A DNA stretch of 64,000 nt from Conchocele bisecta (Eukaryota > Mollusca > Bivalvia > Lucinida > Thyasiridae). The stretch covers positions 62,175,968 to 62,239,967 of the forward strand of contig CM055273.1 of NCBI GenBank assembly GCA_029237695.1, in the 5' to 3' direction. Positions 35,601 through 41,925 of the stretch are shown piece by piece; position 1 is the first letter of the stretch; every line of letters starts with the position of its first letter. A model generated the notes under the pieces. The model searched no databases. It was not told the origin of the DNA and saw only the letters and a program-made list of their open reading frames with translations. The position numbers and the translations under genes were made by a program.

Positions 35601-35923
35601 ACAATGTTGGTAAGGGCATTGAAACGGGAAGTTCAGTGGATAAGTCTGTCATAAATAATTGCGACAAAATTACAAAAAATAAGAAAAGAACACGCATGTC
35701 CTTCTATAAGAAAACTAAGAAAAATATGAAAGCAGCTGGACTGGTGGCAGGCAAGATGGACTATAATTTTGATCCTATAGTGAGTCCTGTTGTTAATAAG
35801 AACTCGGATGCATTTACCGGCTCCAACTTATCGAAGGTAAGAGGGTATGATGGCCTAACGGACACCGTGGTCATCAACGGTTTGTTGAGGCCAAGACTAA
35901 ATAAAAGAAAGGCTAAATGGTGA
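11568..35923 (+). CDS. PINX1: PINX1 (PIN2/TERF1-interacting telomerase inhibitor 1), five coding exons
   Basis: Nucleolar G-patch protein; the family activates the DEAH helicase DHX15/Prp43 in ribosome biogenesis, and vertebrate PinX1 also binds telomerase and TRF1. Exons 11568-11640, 25573-25695, 28798-28975, 30792-30915 and 34720-35923 join in matching phases (1, 1, 2, 0). Exon 1 gives MAMLSEP...NPRGTAWSN. Exon 2 gives the G-patch (KFGQKLMEKMGWQKGKGLGA). Exon 3 gives WIAHQDDFNDLLANLN. Exon 4 gives YQKFTKGKDLSLKTATDLDC and VFGKRK. Exon 5 gives SIQEYFARKMKER and a Lys-rich tail. Predicted length is about 566 residues if the exon-5 frame break is an error, against about 330 in vertebrates; the excess is the tail. 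The introns are full of repeats. Confidence 0.93.
12621..14807 (-). CDS. LINE ORF2 reverse transcriptase (728 residues)
   Basis: Long open frame with the reverse-transcriptase landmarks in order: LKTDKSPGYDGLHPKVLNE (about residue 240), VIYLDFSKAFDSVPHERLL with catalytic Asp (about 370), SGVPQGSVLGPVLFLCFIND (about 420), and the catalytic FADDSKIF (about 455). The thumb/C-terminal region follows, with GVTFERNLKFERHI, VRPILEYSTCVWSP and RVVDSWNSLSEG near the end. In a live element it copies the LINE RNA at a nicked target site. The frame itself is intact, but its natural start is lost: it opens at MKKIWW, which is endonuclease sequence read in the wrong frame. Confidence 0.9.
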   Translation of the reverse strand: MKKIWWTKKFDFMCYLNNEDDIVERFQYYRGDYEGLVTSLQEENWTDLFEGENVESMWCIFNTKMTLGINKYVPKRKSNKKFFQPPLWTDTRMRKKAVLTKRKKWKCYKYSRSHVAYADYAASRNLCTNTICNSKISYERKVAIESKNNSKSFWKYENSKLKTRSGVSNLKKSDSTITSNDQEKVDVLNDFFSSVFTRTNDLNEPYQVQDMNSNLVNIEITPEDVLKKLKALKTDKSPGYDGLHPKVLNETREATCQSLCAIFNKTLLEGEVPSHWKKAVVAPVFKKGDRQLPGNYRPVSLTSILCKVCEALIRDKLMAHLSDNNLLSDDQYGFRPGRSCTTQLLEVLEQWSALMDSSLPVDVIYLDFSKAFDSVPHERLLYKLYNLGIQGKVLDWIHSFLSGRTQCVRYRNAYSSWSSVDSGVPQGSVLGPVLFLCFINDLPETVSGLIKIFADDSKIFSNAFDEDLCKKLQEDLDKLCDWSNRWKLCSNTAKCKVLHMGYNNENHRYIMIDKDNNYVSLTSVDDEKDLGVTFERNLKFERHITNCVNKAQRTVGLIRRSFDYMDSDMSLVLYKSLVRPILEYSTCVWSPYLKKDIRRVESIQRRATKLVHNISHLQYADRMKTLGIPTLEYRRKRSDLVQVFKAVHGLDDMKWQDMFTLSTNDTRGHSLKLYKKQCRTTQRLNTFTLRVVDSWNSLSEGTINAESLNEFKSLLNEENWNENKFSPC
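14776..15432 (-). pseudogene. LINE ORF2 endonuclease domain, C-terminally deleted
   Basis: EEP-type nicking endonuclease. Visible are FNLKVLFSNVDTLSNKCSEL, PHIIGLCEIFPKN (catalytic Glu), LLVGLMYRS, LLMGDFNYRCISW (metal-binding Asp/Asn) and SCLDLVFTNEENMV. The frame stops eight residues later. The SDH motif (last catalytic Asp-His) that should follow is missing, and RT linker sequence starts at once, so a short deletion has fused NMVD to FDFMCYLNNEDD out of frame. Not expected to be active. Confidence 0.8.
15405..15680 (-). pseudogene. LINE segment between ORF1 and endonuclease
   Basis: Open frame of 91 residues rich in Ser/Asp with no recognised domain, ending ...STFSIANCATQ just where the endonuclease frame begins. 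It probably is the ORF2 N-terminal leader, thrown out of frame by one base near 15415. Confidence 0.4.
15643..16300 (-). pseudogene. LINE ORF1 (nucleic-acid chaperone-like), frame-broken
   Basis: N-terminal part (15941-16300) reads a predicted coiled coil (MHKRHDQLEDELKILGTNIS...) followed by CNLIIFNAPEHDSEINAAEK, an RRM-like start. Shifting one base near 15990 continues ETPVVIQDMQRLGAKPQRG and the basic segment 15643-15960 (NILRNAYRLKS, RDMTKKQREQNRALRNDL). Coiled coil, RRM-like fold and basic tail are the usual ORF1 layout of several LINE clades. This protein would coat the LINE RNA. Confidence 0.65.
16388..17230. repeat. 177-bp tandem array, about four copies, behind a TATGCCACC palindrome
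   Basis: Starts with the inverted pair TATGCCACCGGG...GGGTGGCATA and GACCGTCCGTCCGTC. Units then repeat every 177 bases: ATGACTTA occurs at 16624, 16801, 16978 and 17155. As 177 is a multiple of three, long frames (16425-16781, 16815-17135) stay open. The same palindrome recurs at 17371-17403. Confidence 0.85.
17427..17830. mobile_element. About 400-bp MITE inside the TATGCCACC repeat
   Basis: Ends CTCCTTGAAGTGACGTTG and, inverted, CAACGTCACTTCAGGGAG. The host repeat (GACCGTCCGTCCG...GTCCGTCTGTCTG) is split by it. Interior is rich in ACCCCACA phrases. The TSD is ambiguous because the target is itself repetitive. Confidence 0.65.
17945..18420. other. AT-rich interior of the composite, nothing recognised
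   Basis: No frame of interest. A short ACACACAC run lies near 18190. Confidence 0.4.
18500..18980. repeat. Fragments of two MITE families
   Basis: 18770-18890 matches 36005-36130 (TATTGATTTTCTTCGTTACT, GAGCTGCAAAAAGCAAACAC). 18900-18925 is TTTCATATGCAAATGAGGCA from the AGGTACATG family. The two pieces are fused without ends. Confidence 0.5.
18985..19612 (+). mobile_element. SINE-like retroposon, interrupted by a MITE
   Basis: Family landmarks: TAATTTAACGATCGGGGTCC, GGAGACCTGG, ACCTGGCACCAGGTC, TGACCTTAGCTGTTGATAGG and a tail CAATAAACAAACAAACAAAC. Related copies occur at 26125, 28325, 46806, 47762, 50900 and 60025. A MITE at 19051-19291 splits GGAGACCTGG from TTTGGCCCT, giving a CCTGG duplication. 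Confidence 0.65.
19051..19291. mobile_element. Palindromic MITE, GGGCCGTTTCACTAAAC family
   Basis: Ends GGGCCGTTTCACTAAACTTC and inverted GTTTAGTGAAACGGGGCCC. Central palindrome GAGCATAGGCTGCATATGCA and its complement. Nested in a SINE with CCTGG on both sides. Other copies: 30356, 31007, 57191; halves at 30617 and 58260. Confidence 0.8.
19620..20512. other. PINX1 intron 1, nothing recognised
   Basis: AT-rich sequence without a frame of interest or a clear repeat boundary. Confidence 0.45.
20515..21454. mobile_element. pogo/Tigger-like non-autonomous element
   Basis: TA-flanked termini CAGTCAAACTTGCATTAAGC and inverted GCTTGTGCAAGTTTGACTG. CAGT...TIRs with TA duplication are typical of pogo/Tigger-type elements. 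About 940 bases with no transposase. A smaller MITE at 20846-21119 is nested inside. Confidence 0.75.
20846..21119. mobile_element. Nested MITE with CTAAG duplication
   Basis: Ends AGCGAGTTC...GAACTTGCT. CTAAG occurs on each side (20841-20845 and 21120-21124). The interior holds several ACTATAGTTGAACTATAGTT palindromic phrases. Confidence 0.65.
21460..22495. other. PINX1 intron 1, nothing recognised
   Basis: Contains GGAGGAAAACCAGAGTGCCC at about 21641, a phrase I associate with dispersed invertebrate repeats. No domain in any frame. Confidence 0.4.
22500..22713. mobile_element. AGGTACATG-family MITE, 3' half
   Basis: Ends TGCCTACTGAGTGGGCATG-CACCTTTAA, with the same interior (CAATCAATACGTGGGGTAAT) as 27639-28118. 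The left end is missing. Confidence 0.7.
22744..22972. mobile_element. TTAA-flanked palindromic MITE with 29-bp-arm central hairpin
   Basis: TTAACCCTTTCCC at 22744 and GGGAAAGGGTTAA ending 22972. The central perfect inverted repeat at 22803-22861 starts ACATTGTGGGAAAAGGAGAA. Same end logic (TTAACCC...GGGTTAA) as several other families here but a different hairpin. Confidence 0.8.
23121..23587 (+). mobile_element. Full-length SINE with 14-bp target duplication
   Basis: TCTAGTGGGATAGA at 23107-23120 and 23588-23601 flanks the copy. Begins GCCCCGTGCAGGCACCGGGG, contains TAAAAGGCGACTAAACTGGC, and ends in (CACT)n. The other full copy (45053-45512, opposite strand) is nearly identical by eye. No clear tRNA head. 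Long frames reading RRLNWLNDWVHTFRNPLY are translations of this repeat. Confidence 0.85.
23606..25572. repeat. 46-bp minisatellite, about 42 units, ending at the PINX1 exon 2 acceptor
   Basis: Unit contains GACTGACATACATTAGCC, TGTGTACAATTTTGGTG and AAGTCGACTA. Most units are 46 bases; some near the right carry a GTGACT insertion. The last unit turns from TGTGTACAATTTTGG into TGTGTACAATTTCAG and is the splice acceptor. Not CRISPR: there are no unique spacers. Confidence 0.95.
25573..25695 (+). CDS. PINX1: PINX1 exon 2 (G-patch)
   Basis: Acceptor ACAATTTCAG, then DENKFGQKLMEKMGWQKGKG and LGANEDGKTENVKIALKNDAKG; donor GTGAGA. The glycine pattern GWxxGxGLG is the G-patch signature that contacts DHX15-type helicases. 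The acceptor is formed by the last unit of the minisatellite to its left. Confidence 0.95.
25770..26080. mobile_element. Fragment of the CCCCTCGCTGGCAGCC family
   Basis: Inverse copy of the repeat at 53860-54262: ATATTTGGCCACAATGTGTG, CCCACGTCCGACC, CAAGGTCACTGAGGACTTGT, AAGGCTGCTAGCGAAGGGAT. Confidence 0.55.
26125..26390 (+). mobile_element. SINE-like fragment, 3'-truncated
   Basis: Carries GACCGGAGACCTGGTTTGGC and ACCTGGCACCAGGTCAGG as in the family at 18985. It shows the uninterrupted CCTGGTTTGG site that is split at 19051. Confidence 0.65.
26400..26680. repeat. 161-bp tandem duplication, two copies
   Basis: GCTACAGACCTGAAACTTGG occurs near 26410 and 26571 with similar flanks (GGGTCATGGATTATCTCCCC). 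No coding content. Confidence 0.6.
26820..27170. repeat. Dispersed repeat with two internal copies
   Basis: GTTAAAGTTTTTAAATACCT...ACTTGAAACTTCATATGC is repeated, diverged, about 160 bases later. Starts AAGCCCGCTTACAGAAAGCG and holds GTCCATCCGTCCGTCCG. Confidence 0.45.
27180..27480. mobile_element. Palindromic MITE of the ATTCCAGCACAAAAATATTT family, copy 1
   Basis: Shares TTGATTGGTCCGTAGCAAGT and TTTTCCAAGTTTATACCCCG with 45865-46198 and 49465-49830. Partly deleted in the centre. Confidence 0.6.
27639..28118. mobile_element. TTAA-flanked MITE, AGGTACATG family, copy 3 with empty-site evidence
   Basis: Inserted in a repeat whose uninterrupted form reads CCCCATGTTAAATCCC or CATGTTAAATTCCCATAGG (3985, 8322). 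Here CCCCATG-TTAA precedes the element and TTAA-ATTCCCGTAGG follows it, proving TTAA duplication. Confidence 0.85.
28140..28300. mobile_element. CTGTTGGTTCCACG-family MITE fragment
   Basis: Contains GGTGACTTTTGTTATTGATG, AAAACTACTTACC and GCAAAACGTAGAACATACAG, matching 11350-11472. Confidence 0.5.
28325..28600 (+). mobile_element. SINE-like fragment
   Basis: GCTTGGTTTGGCCCTCAGG, GGCGAGGACCTGGCATCAGA, GACCCGGCCTTACATTACC. Diverged member of the 18985 family. Confidence 0.55.
28798..28975 (+). CDS. PINX1: PINX1 exon 3
   Basis: Reads GVGCSNSYADKWIAHQDDFN-DLLANLNQNH and SSLEKKSKSSKARVH. WIAHQDDFNxLLAxLN directly after the G-patch is diagnostic of PINX1. Acceptor ACTATAG, donor GTAAGT. Confidence 0.94.
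29042..29112. mobile_element. 71-bp TA-flanked perfect palindrome (fused transposon ends)
   Basis: TACAGTGAAAACTCTAAACC...CCAGGGTGTCCGGTTTAGAG...CACTGTA. It consists of two terminal repeats back to back with a few bases between. A single related end lies at 29225-29260 and a sister palindrome at 58165-58231. Confidence 0.7.
29303..29695. mobile_element. Palindromic MITE, CCAGATAAGG family, with GTCTC hairpin
   Basis: Ends TTCCAGATAAGCTGCG and CCTTATCTGGAACCC. The central hairpin at 29481-29544 has arms containing CATTAGAATTGTCTCC. Same family: 42275-42590, 48603-48840, 40827-41013. Confidence 0.7.
29700..30355. other. PINX1 intron 3, nothing firmly recognised
   Basis: A phrase GGGTTTAACGTCCCAGCAAC near 30190 resembles SINE 3' ends seen elsewhere in the window. 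No frame of interest. Confidence 0.4.
30356..30575. mobile_element. Palindromic MITE, GGGCCGTTTCACTAAAC family
   Basis: Ends GGGGCCCATTTCACTAAA and TTTAGTGAAACGGCCCC; central GAGCATAGGCTGCATTTGCA palindrome. A half copy follows at 30617-30686. Lies about 100-200 bases before PINX1 exon 4. Confidence 0.8.
30792..30915 (+). CDS. PINX1: PINX1 exon 4
   Basis: Acceptor CCATTCCAG, then YQKFTKGKDLSLKTATDLDC-VFGKRK, a conserved PINX1 block; donor GTACGG. At 124 bases it is not a multiple of three, so skipping it would break the frame. Palindromic MITEs lie on both sides. Confidence 0.92.
31007..31215. mobile_element. Palindromic MITE, same family, after PINX1 exon 4
   Basis: GGGACCCGTTTCACTAAAAC start, GTAAGTGCAAATTTAG, central palindrome partly degraded. 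The right end is truncated. Begins 91 bases after exon 4. Confidence 0.7.
31267..34036. mobile_element. Outer MITE of the CTGTTTCACGAAACC family with nested insertions
   Basis: Left end at 31267 (TACTGTGTGTTTCATGAAAC), right end at 34000-34036 (GGGCAGGTTTCGTGAAACAG). Inside are a hAT-like end AGAGGTGCAACGATAC at 31602, a GTGACTGGAGAAATGGGGC repeat (32560-32830) and a pogo-like element (33318-33943). Confidence 0.55.
33318..33943. mobile_element. pogo/Tigger-like non-autonomous element
   Basis: TA-flanked CAGTCTACGATCGTTTACTC and inverted CTAAACGAATGTAGACTG. 626 bases with no transposase. Confidence 0.7.
34385..34712. repeat. Palindromic repeats ending at the PINX1 exon 5 acceptor
   Basis: 34388-34530: arms AATAGTAGGTTAGTGCCGTG and CACGGCACTAACCTACTATT. 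34559-34629: palindrome AAGTATATGTTGTGACCACT with a GTGAGACGG core. 34652-34706: an extra copy of the right arm (GCCTTGCCGGATATTTTTTC ... CACTAACCTACTATTCTC). The last CACTAAC lies 26 bases before the acceptor AG. Confidence 0.75.
34720..35923 (+). CDS. PINX1: PINX1 exon 5, Lys-rich tail with an internal frame break
   Basis: Begins in phase 0 after acceptor ATTCCAG with ANSDAPDVESGDSGMK, then STDSIQEYFARKMKERTSKL, matching the conserved IQEYFAxRM block. The first frame stops at 35131-35133 in an A-rich stretch coding KKKKNKKKSKKE. The next frame is open across this region and continues 790 bases as NKVEDSVNEVKE... to a TGA at 35921. Both frames share composition and a repeated VKRVSF motif (34909-34926 and 35360-35377), so they are one coding tail. 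A one-base error in the A-rich run, a polymorphism or a true mutation would each explain it. The tail looks like a basic nucleolar region. Confidence 0.82.
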
Positions 35924-35941
35924 TTCCTAGTAGATGATGCA

Positions 35942-37806
35942 GGGCTCCAGATAAGCTTTGTGTCTAAAGCGTACTAGCGTACTACACCCCCTGATTTCAA
36001 AATCATTGCGTAATTTACTTTTACAAATGGATTATTGATTTTCTTCATTACTAAATAGGAACAAATGATAACAAAAATATAACAAATTTAAACATTCACT
36101 TATTTGAGCTGCAAAAAGCAAACACTGTTTGTTTTTTGCAGCTCAACTAAGGGCAATTCCAGAATTAATCGTGGGGGGGGGGGGGGGGCACTGTTTTTCA
36201 AACCCCACCCCAAAAAAATATTACCGAACCCCACCACCCATCATTTAGAAAGAAGAAAAAAACCCACCCCCCTGTCAATAAAAAAAAAAAAGCCAGCCTC
36301 ACCACCCATCCACCACCCATCCATACAAAAAAATATGTCGACCCCACCACCCATCAATAAAAATTACTGACCCACCTTATAAATGAAGGAAAGTAATGCC
36401 CGTAACGAGCGACCATACGTACTTAGAATAACAGCTGACGTAATGTGCGGTAAACTGAAATGGCCTACACGACAATTGACATTTACGTTCAAACAAGATT
36501 TTCACGGTGTGTAATCGATCGTATTTCCTCGCCACCATATGAAACCGGACTCGAGAAACACAAATTAAGTTTGTCAATTGTTTGCACGGTCTAAGAAATC
36601 AAACAAATGTGAAAACAATTTTGTTTTTACAAAATATTAGACTCGTCTAAGGAGACGATTCTTATGTGTTGCCAAAACATGTTTTATTAAGTCATCGGAC
36701 AAATGTGAAAAGAAAACCTGAATATATTGGTATTTCTTTACAAAAACATATTTTGACAAAATATGAGAATCGTCTCATGTGATAATTCTCATGTGCTGCC
36801 AAATCTTGCTTTTATCAAGAAATCAAACAAATGTGAAACTGCACAAGCTAATGCGTCAATTCGATGACGTGAGCGACTACATAGCGTGGTTTTGGTATGT
36901 TCGTTTCCGCCGAGTTCTAAAGGTCAGTCCACTTGCATGTGAAAATGGATTAGCGACCGATGATTGTAAACACCATCAGGTGTGCAGCTAGACCGAAAAT
37001 GATATGTCGCAAATGTGCTAGTTGGGGATGGGTGGGTACGGCGGTATATTTTTTATGTTACAATCTCGCGTATTTGCGATCTCTATCTCGCGTTCCGCTT
37101 TTGGAAATACGATTTGCCCATGCATGTGTAGACAGCATGCGTGTTGGATTTGCGTTCTACATGTACGTACGCACATATTTTATTATTTATAAAAGCACGC
37201 TAGTTCGAATTGTGTTCTACGTACGTACGTGCATGTAATGTATGCGGAAAACTCAATTTCACCCGAAATTTAGTACAATAAATAGCATTACCGGTAATAG
37301 GAACCTGCCAATCTCTGAGGAACCTGCCAATCTCTGTATTCGATGTCTCTGACAAGACGTATGGTAATTACCGATACCACCATTCATTTTTTGCAGTTTT
37401 ACACTGCGAACCCACAATTTCCCGCGCATATTTTTTCGCTCGAGTGGACAAAAACGTGTGGGACGTTGACGTATGGTAATTACCGATACCACCATTAATG
37501 TTTTGCAGTTTTACACTATGAACCCACAATTAAATAATTGCCATGTTTCACTCGATCCCATAATTAAATAATTGCCGGTTTTCACTGGAGCCCATAATTA
37601 AATAATTACTGTTATTCACTGGCCCCCACCATGCATCAAATTCAATTAGAATTTCCTGTGACCCAATCACCCATACATTTTAATTTCATGCTCTCTAATC
37701 CTGTTCTCAATTGTATGTATATATATATCACTTGCCACAACTTGAAATAACTATTGTTTAAACTAATTTCATGCAGACCCCACCACCCATCAATAAATAA
37801 TTTCGG

Positions 37807-37845
<39 letters not shown>

Positions 37846-38041
37846 ACATTTAATTTTGGAACCACCCTAAGTGAATGTTCAAATTTATAATTTATGACAG
37901 TATTTTCACTACTCCATTTGAAATCCAATGCATATTTTCACATTGCTGTGCGTATTGTGTACTCCCACTTTTGATAATCAATGCGTATTCAGCTAAAATA
38001 ATTGCGTAAAATGCGCCAATACACACCTTATCTGGAGCTCT
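35942..38041. mobile_element. CCAGATAAGG-family element split by a poly-G/poly-C-ended element
   Basis: Outer ends GGGCTCCAGATAAGC and CACCTTATCTGGAGCTC. The host palindrome GAGCTGCAAAAAGCAAACAC is followed at 36147 by the inserted element. It begins only 19 bases after the PINX1 stop, so the PINX1 3' UTR and polyadenylation site must lie in repeat sequence. Confidence 0.65.
36147..37871. mobile_element. 1.7-kb element with CTAAGGG...GGGG ends
   Basis: Left CTAAGGGCAATTCCAGAATT then a 16-base G run. Right, as complement, CTTAGGGTGGTTCCAAAATT then a run of over 30 G. Internal repeats: CCCCACCACCCATCA at both sides, TATGGTAATTACCGATACCA twice (37356, 37467), and three units of ATAATTAAATAATTGCC near 37540-37610. 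No coding region. Confidence 0.6.
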
Positions 38042-38042
38042 G

Positions 38043-38144
38043 TGATGACATTGGACTGTGATTATTCAAAGTGCTATACTGTTGATGACATTGGACTGTG
38101 ATTATTCAAAGTGCTATACTGTTGATGGCACAAGATGAGAAAAC
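38043..38144. repeat. 51-bp perfect tandem duplication
   Basis: TGACATTGGACTGTGATTAT...GCTATACTGT occurs twice in a row without differences, so it is recent. Confidence 0.8.
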
Positions 38145-38429
38145 TCCTATGTGACTGGCTGTGACTGGAGAAAATGGGTTTATGGGAATAGGCTTATCTG
38201 GATCTACACTGGTTGCAAAACCCATAAGCCCCATTGCTCTAGTCACAACCATATATTTGGGTCATCCCATTTTATGCCTTTTTTGTGGCTGTGACTGGAG
38301 CTCAAGGCATCCTGTGACCAGTGTAGCTCGTGTAGCCTATTTCACCAACATTCCAAATTATCTAGCAAAGTATACTTTGGGGGAGAAATAATATTTCAAT
38401 TTAACGATGAATGTATTAATTTTGATACG

Positions 38430-40245
38430 CCCGTTTGAAAAAACGGGACGTATTATGTATTCATTTTGTACGGGCGGGCGGCGGGCGGGCGGCGGGCAGG
38501 GCGGCGGGCGGGCACAGCTTGTCCACGCAATAACTAGAGTCTTACTTGATGGATTTTAACCAAATTCGGTATACATGTTTATCACTGCAAGATGAAGAAG
38601 CCTATTGATTTTCAAAAATCCTTGTCCACGTGATAACTCAAGTTCTACTTCACCGATTGTAACCAAATTCGGTATACATGTTTATTACGGCAAGACGAAG
38701 AAGCCTATTTATTTTCAAAAATTTCCAATTACTTATCTCCCCTTGTCGGCCATTTTTAGCTCGACTATTCGTAGAATAAGTAGAGCTTATGTTGTCACGT
38801 CGGCGTCACTGTCACGTCACGTTGGTTAAGGTTTTTAGTCAACCTTGTATATTGAATACTACTGGCCCTACACCCACCATACTTGCACAACTTCATCTCC
38901 TAGTGATGTACATCAATAACCCCTGATCTATATTTGACATTGACCTACATTTCCTCTTGAATTACTTAGTTAATTCCCCTGGTTTAAGGTTTTTAGTCTA
39001 GCTTCTATATGGAATATTCCTGGCCCTACACCCACCATACTTGCACAACTTCATCTCCTAGTGATGTACATCAACAACCACTGACATATATTTGACCTTG
39101 ACCTACATTTAACTTTAAATTTCTTAGTTAATTCCCATTGGTTAAGGTTTTTGGTCAAGCTTGTACATGGAATACTATTGTGCATACTAACACCATACTT
39201 GGACAACCCTTTCTCATAGCGATGTACATCAATAACCCCTGATCTATATTTGACCTTGACCTACATTTCCTCTTGAATTACTTACTTAATTCTCCTTGGT
39301 TAAGGTTTTTAGTCAAGCTTGTAGATGCAATACTCCTGGCCCTACACCAACCATACTTGGACAACTTCATCTAGTGATGTACATCAATAATCCCTGACCT
39401 ACATTTGACCTTGACCTACTTTTATCCTTGGATTACTTTCTTATTTCCCCTTGGTTAAGGTTTTTAGTCAAGCTTGTATATGGAATATTCCTGGGCCTAC
39501 AGCAACCATACTTGGAAAACTTCATCTCCTAGTGATGTACATCAATAACCCCTGACCTATATCTGACATTGACCTACATTTAACCTTGAATTACTTACTT
39601 AATTTCCCTTCGTTAAGGTTTTTAGTCAACCTTGTTTGTCAAGCTATGTGTACATCGACAACCCTCGTAGTCGAGCTATGCTGTTCTCCTACAGCTCTTG
39701 TTATTTTTCGCACTCTGTATCCTTGTCCACGCAATAACTCCAGTTCTACTTCACCGATCGTAACCAAATTTGGTATACATGTTTATCATGGCAAGACGAA
39801 GAAGATTATTGATTATGAAAAATTTCCGATGACTTATCTTCCCTTGGCGGCCATTTTTATTTTTCGCACTCTATCCTTGTCCACGCAATAACTCGAGTTC
39901 TACTTTATTGCTCGTAACCAAATTCGGTATACATGTTTATCACGGCAAGACGAAGAAGTCTATTGATTTTGAAAAATTTCTGATGACTTATCTACCATTG
40001 GCAGCCATTTTTTATTTTCGCACTCTGTATCCTTGTCCACGCAATAACTCCGATCGTAAACAAATTCGGTATACATGTTTATCACGGCAAGACAAAGAAG
40101 CCTATTTATTTTGACAGATCGTGACCAAATTCAATATACATGTTTATCATGGCAAGAACCCTATTAATTGTCAGTGAGTTATCTCCCCTTGTTAACTGGT
40201 CTTGCCTCGACGGGCGTATATTGTGACCTTCGGCACTCTTGTTAT
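38430..40245. mobile_element. 1.8-kb CGCCCGTTTGAAAAAACGGG repeat element
   Basis: Begins with that hairpin, then a GGGCGGGCGGCGGGCGGG run, then copies of CCAAATTCGGTATACATGTT at 38561, 38660, 39770, 39920 and 40060, and five 158-bp units (38827-39630). Ends near CTTCGGCACTCTTGTTA. A truncated relative lies at 43453-43790. No coding region. Confidence 0.55.
38827..39630. repeat. 158-bp tandem array, five units
   Basis: TAAGGTTTTTAGTCAAGCTT recurs at 38827, 38985, 39143, 39301, 39456 and 39614, with GATGTACATCAATAACCCCT in each unit. Confidence 0.9.
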
Positions 40246-40458
40246 TATACTGAATTTATTACATTATAAATGGCTGTGATAATAAATTCAGTATAATAAT
40301 TCTGCATACTTTTAATCATCAAATATATGCAGTCGTTAAGTTCTATATGAAATAATGCATTTCGGGGAAAATAAATGATTACTCCCTCAAAGTATGCTAG
40401 ATAAGTATACTTTGCAATTTTGATGAAATCGGCTGCTGATCTGCTATCTCAGAGCTCC

Positions 40459-40764
40459 AGTAGCCTATTTCACCAACATTGCAAAGTATACTTTAGTAGC
40501 AAAGTATACTTTGAGTGAGAAATTTTAAATTTTAGGATAAATTTATTAATTTTTATTATACTGAATTTATTACATTATCACAGCCATTATGGCTGTGATA
40601 ATGTAATAAATTCAGTATAATAATTCTGCATACTTTTAATCATGAAATATATGCATTTGTTAGTTCTATATGAAATAATGCATTTCAGAAAAAATAAATG
40701 ATTACTCCCTCAAAGTATACTTTGCTAGTAAAGTATACTTTGAAATGTTGGTGAAATCGGCTAC
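40459..40764. mobile_element. AGTAGCC/AAAGTATAC MITE, full copy
   Basis: AGTAGCCTATTTCACCAACA ... GTTGGTGAAATCGGCTAC; central palindrome TTATTATACTGAATTTATTA. Family copies at 44206, 51214, 55039, 55515, 60785 and 61990. Confidence 0.8.
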
Positions 40765-40826
40765 AGGTGAGGTGCGTGCGTCTTGGCATATTTTGCGTCT
40801 TGGCGTATTTTACGCACTTATTCTAC

Positions 40827-41013
40827 AGAGCTCCAGATAAGGTGCGTAATTTGACCAACTTGGGGTGAAATTTTATTTCCTCATCAAAAATGGCAAGTTG
40901 GGAGTCCTTTAGAATCGTCTCATTGAGACGATTCTAAAGCACTCCCAACTTGCCATTTTTGATGGAGAAATAAGAAATTTACCTCCAAATTACGCACCTT
41001 ATCTGGAGCTCTG
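40827..41013. mobile_element. Short palindromic MITE, GAGCTCCAGATAAGG family
   Basis: Ends AGAGCTCCAGATAAGGTGCG and CGCACCTTATCTGGAGCTCT. The whole 187 bases fold on themselves; central core TTTAGAATCGTCTCA-TTGAGACGATTCTAAA (40908-40938). Confidence 0.85.
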
Positions 41014-41423
41014 ATTGTAGCAGTAAATTACGCATTGAATCTGGGGTTATAATACTCATTCGACACAAAACTTATCTGGAGCTCTGAATTATGTGATACG
41101 GTTATATATTGTTAGTTAGGAGCCTGGCAGGTGTTTCGGCGACTTGAATGCGAACAGTGCAAGCTCTGATCACTGCGGATATGGATATGCAAATGGCATA
41201 ATCCTTATTTCTCCAGTCACAACCACGTATATAAACATTGTCATTGAGTACATGTATATAAACATTTCGATTTTTTGAAAATCTGATACATACATGTATT
41301 TAAAAAAACTGGGGAAAATATAAACATAATTATATAAATGTTGGCGTTTTCAGCTACCAGATAATGCCTAAAAAATTACATTTTATTTGCAACAACTTTA
41401 ATCCATTACATGCATGAATTTCT

Positions 41424-41505
41424 CAAAGAAAGTATATGTTGCGACCACTCATTTGAACCGTCTCAATGAGACAGTTCAAATGGTGGTCGTTACATATACA
41501 TCTAA
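41424..41505. repeat. AAGTATATGTTGCGACCACT palindrome
   Basis: Same unit as 34559-34629 with core GAACCGTCTCAATGAGACAGTTC. Another partial copy at 44886-44935. Confidence 0.6.
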
Positions 41506-41689
41506 GCACATTTAAAGAAAATATTTATGATTCCCCCAATCAAATGGCATATACGCAGCATGAAATAGGTTCACGCCAGAGGTTGTGGGTTCAATCCTAG
41601 CCCTGGGCATGAACAAATAATTTCATACAATTTCCATCTCACTCGTCTTGTGGATATTACATTGTACTTGAAACTATTTATACTCTGTA

Positions 41690-41925
41690 TTTATTTTTTG
41701 ATGTGCAATTATCATACTTTATAATCTGTTTTTTTTTTCAGGTGACGTATTTAATTAGTATAAATAATTAAAAAACACTATGCCTCATTTGCATATGAAA
41801 ATAGCCGGATACCAACGCGCATCACTATCTGTATAGCATTCGAAATCTTTAGAACTGGTGGAATAGTGACACAATAATACACTTATTTAATTCCTATAAA
41901 GAACATTTTGTGCCTACTGAAATTT
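41690..41925. mobile_element. AGGTACATG-family MITE fragment, inverted
   Basis: ATGCCTCATTTGCATATGAA, AGAACTGGTGGAATAGTGAC, AAAGAACATTTTGTGCCTAC. The outer end is lost. Confidence 0.6.

Larger units (their letters stand above)
38332..40435. mobile_element. AGTAGCC/AAAGTATAC MITE split by a 1.8-kb element
   Basis: The left part runs GTAGCCTATTTCACCAACAT to ATTAATTTTGATA. The right part resumes TTATACTGAATTTATTACAT at 40246. The family consensus joins these two. Confidence 0.6.

Noticed and set aside
35051..35697. Minus-strand Phe/Leu/Ser-rich frames
   Set aside because: They are antisense to the Lys/Glu-rich PINX1 tail; A-rich codons read backwards give Phe and Leu.
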